Source: Enoplosus armatus
Taxonomy: Eukaryota > Chordata > Actinopteri > Centrarchiformes > Enoplosidae
Assembly (NCBI RefSeq): GCF_043641665.1
Contig: NC_092200.1
Span: 8,873,694-8,937,693, forward strand
Direction of reading: 5' to 3'
Length of the DNA stretch: 64,000 nucleotides
The notes below the pieces were generated by a model, which saw nothing but the letters and a program-made list of their open reading frames with translations, did not search any database and was not told where the DNA came from. Below, piece after piece: positions 39,076-52,331 of this stretch; the stretch's first letter is position 1; each line of letters starts with the position of its first letter. The translations under genes and the position numbers were made by a program.

Positions 39076-41492
39076 AACAACATGACAGCCAAGTGCTGCA
39101 TTTGATGCTGGTAACTCAAGCCATTTAAATCCTGTGAATGCCCTGATGTGTCTTTATTGCCACTCTAAGAACCACAAGCCGGCAGCAGTGGAGGAACTCC
39201 TTCGGTGTTTGATGATGGAGGAGCCTCGTGCCCTTGAGATCCCATGGTGCAGCAGCGAGGCAGGCGTGGGTGTTTGCCTAACTGCCTGCCTCAGGTGAAG
39301 ACCATGAGCACTTCAAAGACACAGCCAGAGCTGCCTTTACGCATTAAGTTGGTGAGCACAGAGCAGAAAAGCGGTTGTCACATCCCATAATGAGGTGATA
39401 CAGAAAAGAGTCTTTTACCACTGACAGTCAGGTTTTGTTCAATTGTTGATATAAATAAATAATAGAGGAGAAAATGCAGCTGTTTTGAGTAAACAAAAAT
39501 CAATCTCACATTGTTTATGCATTCTAAACTCATTCATTTCATACTGCAGGCCAGTGAAATGTTGACTTTTCTTTTTAAAGATGATGGTCACATCCTGTCA
39601 CAGGGTACTTGTGGATATTTCACACATACACACACACACATTTGTTTTGTCTTTGAATGCGGGCTTAGCAAAAGGGGAACAGGAACTAGGGAAATAGCTG
39701 CAGTACAGTATGTTTTTATATTAAAATGTGTGCAGTGGTTATGAGCTGGTGCGTTTCCCCACACACCATCAATCCCAGCTGCAGGTTTCAGAAAACCAAA
39801 AAAGGTTTTTCAGACCTATAGACCTATCCTTGCTGAACAGCAACTGTGGCCACAAGTGATTATGAGATAATGGTAAAAGCTAAAATGTAGACATAAGCCC
39901 ACGCATAGAAAGGTCAGCAGATCAGGGAATTACCTCTTGTCAGTTGTACAGCAATTTCTATTAAACGTTAGCTAATATTAGCCACCATAAGCTACTGGTC
40001 ATAGCATGGCAAGAGTGCTTTTTCAGCTTGTCATTTGTAGGAGGAACTATGTGCTTCTTGCATAATCTTCCTTTAAAATGCAAAATAAAGACAAAAAGCT
40101 GAAAAAACTATTGTGCATGTGAACACAACTCCCGAAAGAGGAAGTACGAAAGAACCAACAGGACATCAGTAAAATTATAGTACGTCTATTCCTCTTCTGT
40201 ATGAATGAAGACATGCAGCACAAAGAAACATGTCACTGCATGTTTTTAAAAAAAAGAACAATTCTTAGGCATTTTAAGGATACGATGTGACTTTTATTAA
40301 AAATGGTTAACAGGTTGTTATGGCTGAGTGATCTGAGAACAGTAGCTGCTACTAACTGCTCGTTGCTCCACACAGTCAACACAGAATCACAGCTACTGTT
40401 GTCAGTGGCTACAGTCTCACAGTCTCACAGACTGACACACTGTTTCAGCCAACATTTGGAATCAGCACTGCAGTTTGACTAAAATGCTTCAGTTCTGCTG
40501 TCGTGACATTTTTTTAGGATTCATTTTTGCTGTAAACTAAACACTCCATCACATGCATAGTCCCATTCAAAGGCAGCGCAGTCACAATGGGAGTGAGTTA
40601 TCAATGTAATATATCCGTGTTCAGGGGAGATAGTATACTGGGATAGCAAAAAAGACAAAAGAAAAACATAATAGAAATAGTGTATTAATTAAGGAGTGAG
40701 GGTAAATAAATGTGTAGAGCAGATTTAGTTTGTGGGAGTCTGACAATCAACAAATTCCAAAACAAAATCTAAAAGACAAAAGAGCCTCCAGAGAGATTAA
40801 TAGTAACACTCCCCAGATAATTTCTGTCTTTTTTTTCTTGCAGCATCATTTACTTTTTGTTTTGCTATCTCCAGTGTCCATGTTGCATGTGTTCTTGTGT
40901 TCTCAAAGCCTGCACCACTGTGTACAGTATGAGTCCCAAACATTCAGCAACAGACAAGCGCTCCAGCCTCGTCTGTGGAGACACAAACACTTTCTCTTTG
41001 TGCCAGCCAGAAAACTTTTCATAAAAGTGATGCAGATGGCCACTAGAGCAATTTACAGCCTGAGGGGCAGAGTCACAGGATGCCAGCAGAGTTTGAACAT
41101 GGGAACATGCAGTTTGCTGCTGTCAGTGGCACGAATCACAAGAGCTGACGGATTGGAAAACTAAAACTCTAAAGCACAAATATGGAGCCTGGGCAAAAAT
41201 GTTTCAAGGGTGACCACTTTCTGAGAACAGGGTGTTCTAAATACATCACAATATGAGTGCTAAATGTGGGCAAACTTATATTGACCCCCAAAACACACTA
41301 TGTGTTTTTTTTTGCAGCTGATATATCTTTGATATGAGGTAGCAGAGAGTGAACTGAAGAGGGGTATGATATGTCCCGGCAAAGCTCTGTGTCTGTGCTA
41401 GTATGGTGCTGCTGACCACACATGAAAGAGATGAAGAGCAGCCACGAGACAGGTGGTCTTCCGAACACCACGTGGCCCAGTCTGTTGGTGCT

Positions 41493-41516
41493 ACACACAC
41501 ACACACACACACACAC
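41493..41516. repeat. (AC)12 microsatellite
   Basis: A pure AC run of about 24 nt in the upstream intron region of the kinase gene. Confidence 0.95.
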
Positions 41517-44500
41517 GGGAACAGAACAGCCCCTGTCCTGTGCCAGCAAGTCACCAGATGGCCCATCTGTTTCGCCCCTCTGCCCAGCGGGATGCCGGGC
41601 TAGTGGTGCCCACAGATCGCCAGCCCAATTCTCCACACGCTTCTTGGCAGGCGGTGCAATGTGACAGCCCCGCTTGTTGAAGATCAAATGCTAATCGCCA
41701 CTCGCTCATGTTGCTCTGCAGCCGCACGTCCTCCAAGAAAAGACTGTCTGTCTCTCTAGTAGATCATGAGACAAGCCTATGAATGCCACGCACATCCAGA
41801 AGTGCTTCGAACACTGTGACGCACTTCACTGTCAAATACGGATAACATCACCACTCGGGCCAATGTTTCACTGGCAGAGGCCTCTCCTTTGTCACAGTAT
41901 GAGGACTGCGCCGAAATGACAGAGGAAGTTAATTAAAAGACAGGACAGCAGAGGATGAACAGACGAGGCTTGTAGGGAATTGTCTGAGCCAGACAAAGCA
42001 GAACTGCGCTCCTCAAAACACACACAATTTTATTTTTATTGTAATGATTGCACAGGAATCACAGCCAAGCATGTATATGCATGCGCAATATATACACTAA
42101 CCTCTTTCAGCTCTGTTACATCATTCTCTAACCAAGTAAACAGTGTGATGTAGGTCTCTGAGGGACCCCCCCCTCCGCCTCTTTAGACTACAGAGGTGGA
42201 AGGTCGGCTCTCCAGCTGCCTGGTGGCCTGAGCAGCGTGACCTAATGTCTGACATCACTCTTGTGGAGTCCCAAAGAAATCTCCATTTCAGAGGTCAACT
42301 TCTAAACTTTGCATCACGCCTGTGGGGCTCACTGGGTTTCCATTCTCCAGCACAGCTTGTGTGTAACAGCCAAAATACACAGTCCGTAAAGGGAATCACA
42401 GAGGACAGGATGGATCAGTGAGGACATGCACTGGGGTCAAAGCACTATACCAATGGAAGACATGGAAAGGATCAGAGCACCTTGTCACTTGCAGGCCACA
42501 AAAGTGCAGATCTTCAATCTATCCAATTGTGAAACTGACTCATTTTGACAGTTACCTTCTTCCCTGATTGATTTGAAGGATAATCTGCATATTAATGGTC
42601 CCTTAAAGGAGTGCTTAGACATTTTAGGAAACATGCTTATTCCCTTTCTTGCTGGCAGTTTGATGGTAAGACTGTGCAGTAAATGTTACTCTCAGCAAAA
42701 AAAACGCCCAAGTGTGTTTCCCAAAATGTCCGACTTTTCCTTTAGCTTACAATCTTGTATACAGAGCATTTTTTAAAGCATGCTATACTTCAATAGTTGT
42801 TTTTTCTTGAAACTTGCTCATGTGTATTTCATCAGTTTAGATCACAAGTCTACATTCATTTTTGTTACATTACTGTTGTGTGATAATCCCGTTTAAATGC
42901 AGGTTCATCTGTTATGAAGTTTGAACTACTCTCATAACAATAATATATTTTGACAAAAGTTTATTCTGACTTGATGTTCAGTATGATTACACAATTCAAC
43001 TACTAGCAAGTTGAAAGCTTAAAGAGTCTGCCAATTGATTTCCATCTTGTATGGAAGTTAATGGAAGCCAAATGACGCCGGGAACAGTAGACGAAATACA
43101 TCAAAATGTGACCAGAGTCTGATTTGAAACATTGTTAGCGGCTATGTAAAGTGTATGTAATATGTATTTAATGGCTAAAACATACAAAACCACTGATATT
43201 GTCCTTTAACAAACACAATTTGTGTATTGCCGACATGACAACATAGGCTTTTAAATGCTGTATCCAAAATAAAAATGAACAACACAAATCTGCACTATTG
43301 ATGAGGTCACATACAATGCATCACAGGCCTGATATCATGAGGAGACGGTGAGCTGGTCACAATACCCTGTAAGCTGTCTGAATTGCAACACGGGCAGGAA
43401 GTGAATGATTAGTGAGCCACGGATATTTAGGTGACTTACTCTTTTTAAAAGGTCAGTGGCGGGGGTGTCCTGTCCCCTGAACGCTTGCCAAGACTGTGCT
43501 GTGGCCACATGAGTCAGAGGCATTATGCAGGCTGATTCTGGGAAGTAAGACAATACAGCATGTCCTCCTGCACACCGAGCAACCTGAGGGTTTTCTATGT
43601 GGGGACGCACTTGAGGACTTCTGGGTGGCGGTAGGAGAATGTCACTCCATGTGGGGCTTCAGCACTCATTTATCATAACCTTGGCTCCCCTTGCTTTGTC
43701 TCACTAGAGTTATTGCTGAGAAGAGATCCAACTCTTCAATGGGACGCAAGCTTAACAAGTCCTTCCAACAACACAACAAGAGGATTCTTCCCGTCATCTG
43801 GCACTAAATCTGTGTTTTATTTTAAATAAAGGAATTTCCTTTTTGATTTGATGCCATTATTTACACATTTGTATCTCTTGTTTCAACTGTAAATGCATGC
43901 TCAATCAGAGGAACTGCACTGGAGTGTCAATTATTTCTCTTTAATCTGTAGAGCACTAGTGGGTTTCATTTAGGATTATTTTCACTATCGATTAAGTCTC
44001 TAAAATCTCAGACAATGGTGAAAAAAGGACATCACAATTTCCCAATAGCTTGTTTTGTCCTATCAACTGCCCAACACACAAGTATATTCAGTCTATAGGG
44101 ATATAAAACAGTAACAGCAAATTATAACATTTAAAAATCTGGCCAAACTAATTGTAGATACTCCCGTTTGAAAGGATTTTTCTTAATTACATCTAGAAAG
44201 AGTGCAACATGTCCAGCCCAGATTGGCTCTTCATCAGGTACAGAGGCATCAAGCTAACTCAGGTGTGTCACTGAATAAATAGCCTGTAGGGTGTGGCAAC
44301 AACCAGAGAATTAGTGCACATCTCGAAGCCAGACTGAATGAAATATGTATTAATTACAGTACCATGCAAACCAGCATTGTGTACCTGCCGCCCAGAAAAC
44401 ATTATCTGCTAATTATTAGCATGCTAGTATTGTCATTGTGAGCATGCCAATGTTAGGAGTTCACTAAGACCACCGAACAAGAAAAACATGCAATATTGCC

Positions 44501-44845
44501 CAAAGTATCAAAAAAGTGCCCTCTTCATTTCACTTTCATCACTTCAGTTTTGAACCAATGAAATTCCAAGGAGACAATAGCAGTCATGGGAGAAAGCAGT
44601 CGGTATAATCACGGCCCAAGGGGGCATTTGAATAGTGGAGCTGGATGTACTTTGTTAACTCAGTCCACTGGTACAAATCAGACTCCAGTGTAAGAGGATC
44701 CTCCTCAGTGAAAGTGATGGCTCTATTAGCTCAGAGATAAGTAGATCTGTGCGCCATTATCATCAACCACACAACACTGGCTAAAAATAGCCAAACGAAG
44801 GAGTGATTCTCCTGTCGTCCACAATATATCCACTCCCAACCATAA

Positions 44846-44853
44846 CCCCCCCC

Positions 44854-44900
<47 letters not shown>
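44846..44900. repeat. Poly-C followed by (AC)n microsatellite
   Basis: A run of about 11 C is followed by about 22 AC units (44857-44900). The compound structure explains the long Cys-Val and Gly-rich frames on the minus strand, which are not genes. Confidence 0.95.
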
Positions 44901-44902
<2 letters not shown>

Positions 44903-45654
44903 GAGAGGAATCTACGCACAATCTGTAAAGTAAGCTGTCTTTTCCATTATGCGGTGACATGCTATTACAAGCACATTCATTCATTGTGTTTCTCCACCCA
45001 AACGCAGCCATGCAGAGACAGCTCATAGACTTAAACTCATTTTACGAGACAGAATGTCAAACAGCTGTGGCAAAGGAAGAGGCAAGAAAGTTTTTCTGCT
45101 TTGCCACCAAAGGTTTATCCATGAAGAGTGTCTCCGTTCTGGGGGCTTTTGATACTCAAGAGAGTGAGTGAGTGTGAGAATGAAAAATCCAAAAGCAATT
45201 TCATGATTTAATTTCAAGAGTCCCCCCTGCTGATTTCATTTAACATCTCTGCAACAAACTACAAGCTGGGCCTCACTTCTTTATTTATATACTCTTATTT
45301 GAATACATGAAATACTATCAGAAACAAGGATGCCTGACCAGTTACAGTATTTCACATAACATTTTACACAAACTTGTCCTCAGTGTTATTATATGAGTCC
45401 AGTCTGGCAGTGTGTTGTCTATCCGGCTGTCCTTGCAAGGCTCCGGCTCTGCTGCTGCTGATGGCATTGTCCTTACGGTCAGACAAGCCGTGCAGACAAA
45501 GCTCAATCAGGACAACTTCCTCTTGGTTTCTGGAGAGGAGGGGGCTGGACCTTACCGCACTCTCACAGATAAACAAAGGCAACACAGACTGACTCCAGAA
45601 AGCAGTCAGACCGCTTCACTTTCTCTATATTTTCTTCTTCTATAGGCTTAACTC

Positions 45655-46600
45655 AAAAATGATTTTCCTTCACAAAATACCCCATAATGACCAAGCCATA
45701 ATTCATTGTAATTTCTGTAAATTTTATATATGTAACCAGACTCTTAGTTCAGTATTACTGTGCAGAAGCACCACTATCAGCAGTTATTGCGTTACGTCAT
45801 CTTGGGTGTGCCGCAACCAGCTTTGCACACCTGTGTTTGTGTAGTGTCTGTCTTTCTTCATTCCACATGAGCTCAAGCTCTGTCACATTGTTTAGAAAGT
45901 GTTCGAAAACTGGGATCTTTAGATTCATTCAGATCTTTCAAATCTGTGTTCGGCAAAGACAATCAGAGGATAGTCCTGAAGTCATTCCAGCATTTTCTGA
46001 CTTTCTATAACTTTAAGATGTTCTGAGGTGAATTATTGCCCAATTTTGAGGTTGTGTATACTTGTTTTTCTCAAGGATATATCTGTGTTTGTCCCAGCCC
46101 GTTGTTCTCTCTGTCCTGACCTGTCTCCCAGTCTCTGCAGCTGAGAATCATGATGCTGCAACTCCCTTGCTTCACCATAGGGATGGTATAATCCAGGTGG
46201 CTGGTATTTGGGTTGTGCCAGATACAGTGCTTGGCAATCAGGCCAAAGAGCTCAATTTCTTGTCTTGTCAGACTAGACAATCCTTTTCCTCTAATGCTCA
46301 GAGTCCTCTGTGCCATCTGGCAAAGTCTGAGAGGGCTTTCTTTAGTTTTTTACTAAAGACAGGCTTCCTTCTAGCATTCTATCTACCACAAAGCTCTGAT
46401 TGATGTGATGACTGCTGCAGAGATGGCTGCCCTTCTGCCTGGTTCTCCCATCTCTGCGGATGACTGAAGTTCTTGAACAATGGTTACTTGGTTTTTGCTT
46501 AACTCCAGACCTTTCTTTCCCAGTTCCTGAATTTGGTCAGACTGGCAGCTTTAGGAAGAGTCATGGTGGTACCAAACACCTTCCATTATGTCCCAAAATC
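45655..46600 (-). pseudogene. Degenerate Tc1/mariner transposon relic
   Basis: On the minus strand a decayed Tc1 transposase can be read around 46071-46316. The segment EIELFGLIAKHCIWHNPNTS followed by TIPMVKQGSCSIM corresponds to the family's IELFG...W..P and TIPTVKHGGGSIM region. The catalytic Asp before that segment is gone and stops break the frame. The left edge near 45655 (TTCACAAAATACCCCATAAT) matches the end of salmonid-type Tc1 elements. The opposite inverted repeat was not found, so the copy appears truncated as well as decayed. Confidence 0.8.
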
Positions 46601-48672
46601 CAAAGCAGCAGAGGCCAAGATATCCTGACTTTTAGTCCCATGAATGGGTCAATCTCCTAGATTTCCCATAATGCAATCCCCTGTCTTTCAAGCTCCACAC
46701 TTCTGGTTTGTAAAGCAGGCTTTCTGTTAGATTGCAAGACAACAAAGACAAAGACAACAAACAAAGCCACTGTTCATTGAAGACAACATCTCTGCTGTCT
46801 GGCATACTACGCACAGTAACATACAGTATCTAATAGTCCTGTGTCAAGCTAGTTCAGAAGGTATGACACTTTCTCTCACCTTGTTTTGCTTTCTAGTGTA
46901 ACCAGGCAACATCCAAAACAGGCCTTCAAGAGAAGATAATAAGCCTGCTTATATGAGTCACAGTAACCTTTCACCTCCAGCCCCTCTGGTCAGCGGGCGT
47001 CTGGCAAGCAGTCAGGCTTCTGTGAATTTGACACAGGAGAGCATGACTTCACACTCCTCACTGGAGGGACAACGTGAGCGCGAGGAGGTCACGTTCACTC
47101 TGATTAAGACACTTAGCTAATGACTCGCAAAAAAAATGAGCCAGCGGGAAATTGTCCTGAGGGTTGACGGCAGCATGCTAAGGAGTGTTAATAGATGAAC
47201 ACAGTTTTCTCATAAGTGGGCTGCTGAGAAATATATCCTGCATGAGCAAACTCTGCAGTACATGACATACTTTCAAACACTCCTCAAGAATGAGAAAACA
47301 GGCCACGAATGCTTTCTCAAAACCTTTTTATCATAATATAATGAGGCGCCTTGAAACTCTCTTTAAGCACATGACAAACAATATCAACCTTGTGATTAAC
47401 TCTTGTTTCAGACCCCTTTCTTCTATTAGTCCCATCAAAACACAATTAGTAACCCGTCGCTTCCGTCTCTGGCTGGCATTTTTACTGTGGGATCCAGTCC
47501 CGTTATCAGCCAAATGGATTGTTTTGCTTGAGGCACACCAACCATATCTGTGGGCGGTTTCCACTTGACAGTTTGACTCTCACTTTAAGGCTATTTCGGA
47601 GCCCCCAAGGGCACGCCAATGTGCTGATAAACTCATCCGTCAGTTTGCTGCTCAGACTCCTGCGAGTGCAGTTCATATTGATTTGATTTGATGAACACGA
47701 TGGCCTCATTAAAATCTAATTTGGTGGATTGTCTCAGAGGTCTGCCATCGCAGGAATATGTGGCGAGCTCTGGATAAAGCTCATCAGCGTCCTCATCACT
47801 CTCCCACTATAATGGCCTCAACATGGGCTCAAGATACTTTGGAAATGCCTGGATAGAAATGGACAGGGATCAGGAAGACGGTGAAACATGTGAAGGACTT
47901 TTCAGGACAAGAGCTGGGGATTCCTCCTTTCAAGGAAAACACTGGTTTAACTGACCACTGTGAATCACAGAGGTCTGGAAGATGGACAGCAGAGAAAGAC
48001 AGGATACAGACCATGAAAAAGCACAGGATGACAATGACTTTCCAGAAATCACTCACACCTCCAGACATGCAATGTTTTGATGTAGTTGTGTTGGTTCTGG
48101 TTGTTGATTGTGATCTTGTGAATGTTTCCCGCCCTCAGGCCTCTCGTGGAAAAGCCGTATTAAATAAAGATACAATTAAATTAAAAAGAAATAAATGTAT
48201 GCTTTACTGTTGATAAGTACGGCACACACCACTGTTAAAACCATGTGAAAAGAGTATTTGGCACTGATAATCAAATGCAAACCTTTAATCTAGCAGCAAA
48301 ATATGAATTCATCAACAAAGCGTGTCTTCTTACAACAAAAATGGGGCTGATTATTATCCTGTACTTATCCAAATTCAAATTTACTGAAGAAACACACAGA
48401 ATGAAATGCATTTGGGGTTGTCTAAGTAACAGTTTCCACTTGCAAGAAAGCCCATCCAGTTAGGTTGCTATCAGTAAACATATTGCACATGCTTGTGTTT
48501 CATTAGGACAGCAATTTCAACTAAAAATGACCAATTTGATAACAGCTGCAAGTCTATTTCAGTGTCCTGGCATCTCATTTGCTATAAACAGGAAATAACA
48601 AAAAAAAAAAAAGCAGTGATCTCAGAATCTGTCCCCAAACAAATGGAGAAATCATCTAGACTGGACTCTTAC

Positions 48673-49130
48673 CTTGTTATCTATGTGTCTCCATGTTCTA
48701 GTTGTGGCTGCAGGATTTATGAAGATGAATTAACTGGCGAGTGTAAATTATCGGATTAACGTCAGGAAGAGCGGAAAAATCCCAACAGATGCAGAGCAAA
48801 TCTTCCCAAAACAGTGGGCTGATATCTGGACACTGCGCTCTGTACTGAAGCGCAGAAATTACAAATACAAACTGTATGCAGGCAGAAAGATCTCCTCTTC
48901 TCCCGGGTGCATAATCCAGAGCTGTGTTTACACAGACGAACAAACTGCAATGGTTGATGTGTTTCAGAGTAAAGTTTTTTTTCACCCTGCTCCTCGCTTG
49001 CCTCCACACACACTACAGTGGAGAGCTGAGTTTTTCCCTTGAGCTGCGCCTCTGATGTCAGCAACAACGTGAGCTCCAGGAAGTGGTGACGCTCTCCGGT
49101 GGTGCGTTTCCAAGGCAGCGGCGTCAAACT
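48673..49130 (-). promoter_or_regulatory. Candidate non-coding first exon and promoter of the MAP3K gene
   Basis: A strong donor, AACAAG|GTAAGAG, lies at 48673/48672 on the minus strand. It is preceded by about 450 bp richer in CG than the surroundings, with an ETS-like CACTTCCTGG and a CRE-like TGACATCA near 49055-49090. A spliced 5' UTR exon is needed for the kinase gene and this is the best candidate I see. A tiny upstream frame (METHR, stop) sits just before the donor. There is no direct proof that it joins the exon at 38826. Confidence 0.3.
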
Positions 49131-52029
49131 GTAGGGAGCATCGCCCCCTTGTGGACATCTGGAGTATGTACAACACCTGCTCCAAATGTCTGACTTTTCT
49201 ATTCTATGATATTACCATTTGTTCTACAAAGTTCTAGTCGTTGGAACAAACACGACATGATGTTAACATATTTAGGATAATCAAACTCATTTTTTGAAAC
49301 TATGTAGATAAAACACTACCAGGACCCCAGCTGCATGCACTTTGTCTCCACTGGAAGGGACACTAGAGGGAACTTTATCACATTTTCTGCACTGGAAGGG
49401 CACCGTAGTTGTCACTTTATCATGTTGCAGTGATGAAATATAGTTGTTGAAATGTTGTTGAAACAACAGTTATATGTAACCCAGACATCCAGCTGACAGG
49501 ACACAGCTGTGATGGGAATTATTGAGGTTCCTTTTAACTCCAAATGCAATATTTGCTTTCTAGTTTGATTGTTTGTTTGTATTTGATTATTTTACTGTTT
49601 CATTCTCCCCTGCCTTTTTAGGACACCACACCTGATCAGCTGCTGAGTACAGAGACGGCAACAGAGCTGGCAGATGTTGACGGTCACCCAGTGAGCCATT
49701 ATTTATCTCTCTCCAGCTGTTAGAAGTTTAAGCACAGTTAATTTGCATTTCGAGCTCACATACAGCCTGATGGCCAGAGAGGCCGCACTTTCTCAGGATG
49801 GACGGATCATCAGTGCGTCTTATTAGTGCAGCCAGTGTTCGTGGCACCTTCAGTGAAAGACTCATTCCACCCAAATGCACAACAGAACACACAACAGTGT
49901 CAGACACTCAGAATAAACAGACTGATTCTGGACCTATTTCACCTGTCATATACTACCTCATTATTTATTCTTTAAATTTACCAGTGCAATACATATATAT
50001 GTATGTATGTATGTATATTTGTTATTGTATATATTTTTTACTTTCATTTTTCACTTATTGTAAATGTGTATATTTTTGTACATACTCTCATTTCTAAATT
50101 TATGCTACTTTCTACTCTTGAATGGGAGCACTGGTAATTGTATAATTTCCCCCCGGGGATCAATAAAGTATTTCTGATTCTGATTCTGATTCTGTGTCTG
50201 CTCTGTCTTGAACCCGGTGGGGTTTATAGTAACTGTGCCCGTCTACCATCAACAGACAGAGCTCCTCTTGGCACAGTTTAAGCAGGTAAAAATGGTCCAC
50301 TAATTACTCAATCCTCACAAAATGATCTTCCCTTTCCCGTGTCTGCAGGAGCAATTGGGAACTTGGACCTTGCCTGTGGGTAAGAAACCTGTACCATCTG
50401 AAAACATTTGGACACAACTGAGACCCCAATCATTTGTTTGGCAGCGTGGAGAGCATGTTGTGTTCAATCAGCCAGCGCGTCAACACGAGCCCCAGACTAA
50501 TGGGCGGTGAAAGTGGAACAGACCATATAAATGCAGCAGTGTACTGTAAGTTGGGGAATGATTGAACACATCTTAGCAGTATATTGTTCTCTTGTCAGGC
50601 TGCCGACTGCATTGCAAGCTAGAGAAGAGGCTACCTGTGTACCAAAATGATTAACAATGGGCACAAAAATGTAACCCCGGGCAGTCCTGTCTCCTCTTTT
50701 TGGCATATTAGACCATATTATCAGAATAACAAATGCTTCACTGACCTTGCCTCCAACATTGCTCTCTTCAGATTAGTTCCACACAGCTCTGTTTTATTGT
50801 GATCAGACATGCCCTTGCTCTGTGTAAGACTGCTTGAGTGCAATGAATATCAATTGGACATTTGCATCTCTCTGTGGATTTGCAGCACTTGTAGATGTCT
50901 GTACCGCTGAACCGTGCTGTAGATTAAAACACCACAGGCAGCCGTAGTGTGTGAGAGAGTGTTTCTTGTGGCATCATTTTAGAGCATTTTGGAGTTTATA
51001 TGAATTCTGACACAGACGGGTACTTCTTCAATAGTAATGCTGGAACACATGACTTGCAGCAGTCCACACACGTACACTCTGTCAGTGAGTGAAGTCCAGC
51101 CAGGTGAGGGGCGGAGTAGCACCTGTGCTGATTAGTTGTGGGTCTACGGTCAAAGCTTTTGTTCTGTCAGAGTGCCTTGTTTTGTGTGTGCTGAAGTCAC
51201 CTTTGCAGCACTGGAACGAGCTTGTAAGATGTGTGTGTGCACTGAAGCACTATAGTGTTTATCCTTGTGGCTGTCTTTTTTGATCTTTGCTAAAAGGGTC
51301 TTCTAGAAAAATCCATTTCCCCTCAGGGCGAACTGTGGCTGATATCGACTCAATGGTTGGAAATCAATGAGGCCTTTGGCAGTCAGATGAAAACCTAAAA
51401 ATACTGGGGAAGTGTTGTCCTTTTACAGATCAAACTTTACAGTAAATGATGGATTTCCTGTGGGCAAAGCTGGGATTCCCAGAGGAGAATCCCAAGAGAG
51501 GAGCCACCGCTATGGGTCATCCTCTCGACTGCCTGTCTGGTGATAACAGCTCAACAAGCACAAACACAGAGGCAGAAGGTTTTTGCCAACAGCTACAGAG
51601 CTGCTGTTCATTTGTTAGAGAAACACAAGACTCATTTGATAAAAACCCCACTAGAAAAATGCATCCAGTAGCAGTGATCAAACAAGGCTTTCCTTGTATC
51701 CGTCTCCTGTGGTTTCCTGTTCTGAAAACTGTCTCTAGGGCCTATCGCATGGTGTCCATGTGCATTGAGACTGGAATGGGAGCTGCTGTTGTCTTCCATT
51801 TCCTGGACTATATGAGAACACTGGAAATCAAGGCTTTTTACTGGGATTATAAAGAGTGATTTAAAACATCACTAAATAAAAGATTTGAGATTGATAACCT
51901 ACATACCTCTAAGCTAATGCTATTACCTTAGTACCTTGGTATAAATGCCTATAGCATACATGTAAAATGGCAGTGTTTTGAACTACATGTGTCATATCAA
52001 CTCACATTAATATTTCACTGCATAAATCC
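49131..52029. other. Intergenic region between the MAP3K gene and dlec1
   Basis: No gene was recognised in this 2.9-kb stretch. It contains a (TATG)n patch near 49996-50017 and a LINE-like tail at 50134-50195. A 137-codon open frame at 51446-51859 on the plus strand has no recognisable domain and is not supported. Confidence 0.5.
50134..50195 (+). repeat. LINE-like 3' tail ending in TGATTC repeats
   Basis: This is the third copy of the tail 'AATTTCCCCCCGGGGATCAA' + 'TAAAGTATTTC' + TGATTC repeats. Like the copies at 25342 and 28842 it lies on the plus strand, opposite to the genes. Confidence 0.65.
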
Positions 52030-52331
52030 TTTATTAATATGTAAACATACAGAGTTTGAGTGACTAAGTCTGTGAGGATCTTATGAATATGTACGGTAAA
52101 TTAAGTCTCAACATATCTTTACATTATTAAATGGGTTGATCCAGTTTCAAGTTCATAATTTGATCATTAAAATAGATTTAGTTCTGTTATATGTAATGAA
52201 ATGACAGAGATCTGACAAGTTGTTCTTTACATTCATTTATATTCTTACAAAAGGACTGTAAATAAGTTGGTGTAGGGAGAGCAGGTTAAATAGCAGGTGA
52301 TGATTGTGTGACTGTGACGTTATGACGACGT
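52030..52331 (-). other. dlec1: dlec1 3' untranslated region with poly(A) signal
   Basis: About 300 nt separate the TAG stop (52332-52334) from an AATAAA hexamer on the minus strand (TTTATT at 52030-52035 on plus). No coding sequence is seen in between. Confidence 0.5.

Larger units (their letters stand above)
38827..48672. other. Long upstream stretch of the kinase gene (probable first intron), no gene seen
   Basis: About 9.8 kb lie between the first coding exon and the candidate first exon. Recognisable contents are a repeat block at 38999-39075 ('CTTTATTTAACCAGGAGGGT'), CA microsatellites at 41493-41516 and 44846-44900, a possible repeat at 42595-42690, and a Tc1 relic at 45655-46600. No coding exon was found on either strand. 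Confidence 0.5.

Noticed and set aside
40730..41164. A 144-codon plus-strand open frame
   Set aside because: It has no recognisable family and lies between repeats in the long first intron; probably chance.
51446..51859. A 137-codon plus-strand open frame starting MMDFLWAKLGF
   Set aside because: There is no recognisable domain and no promoter or splice support. It was noted as possible but not called.
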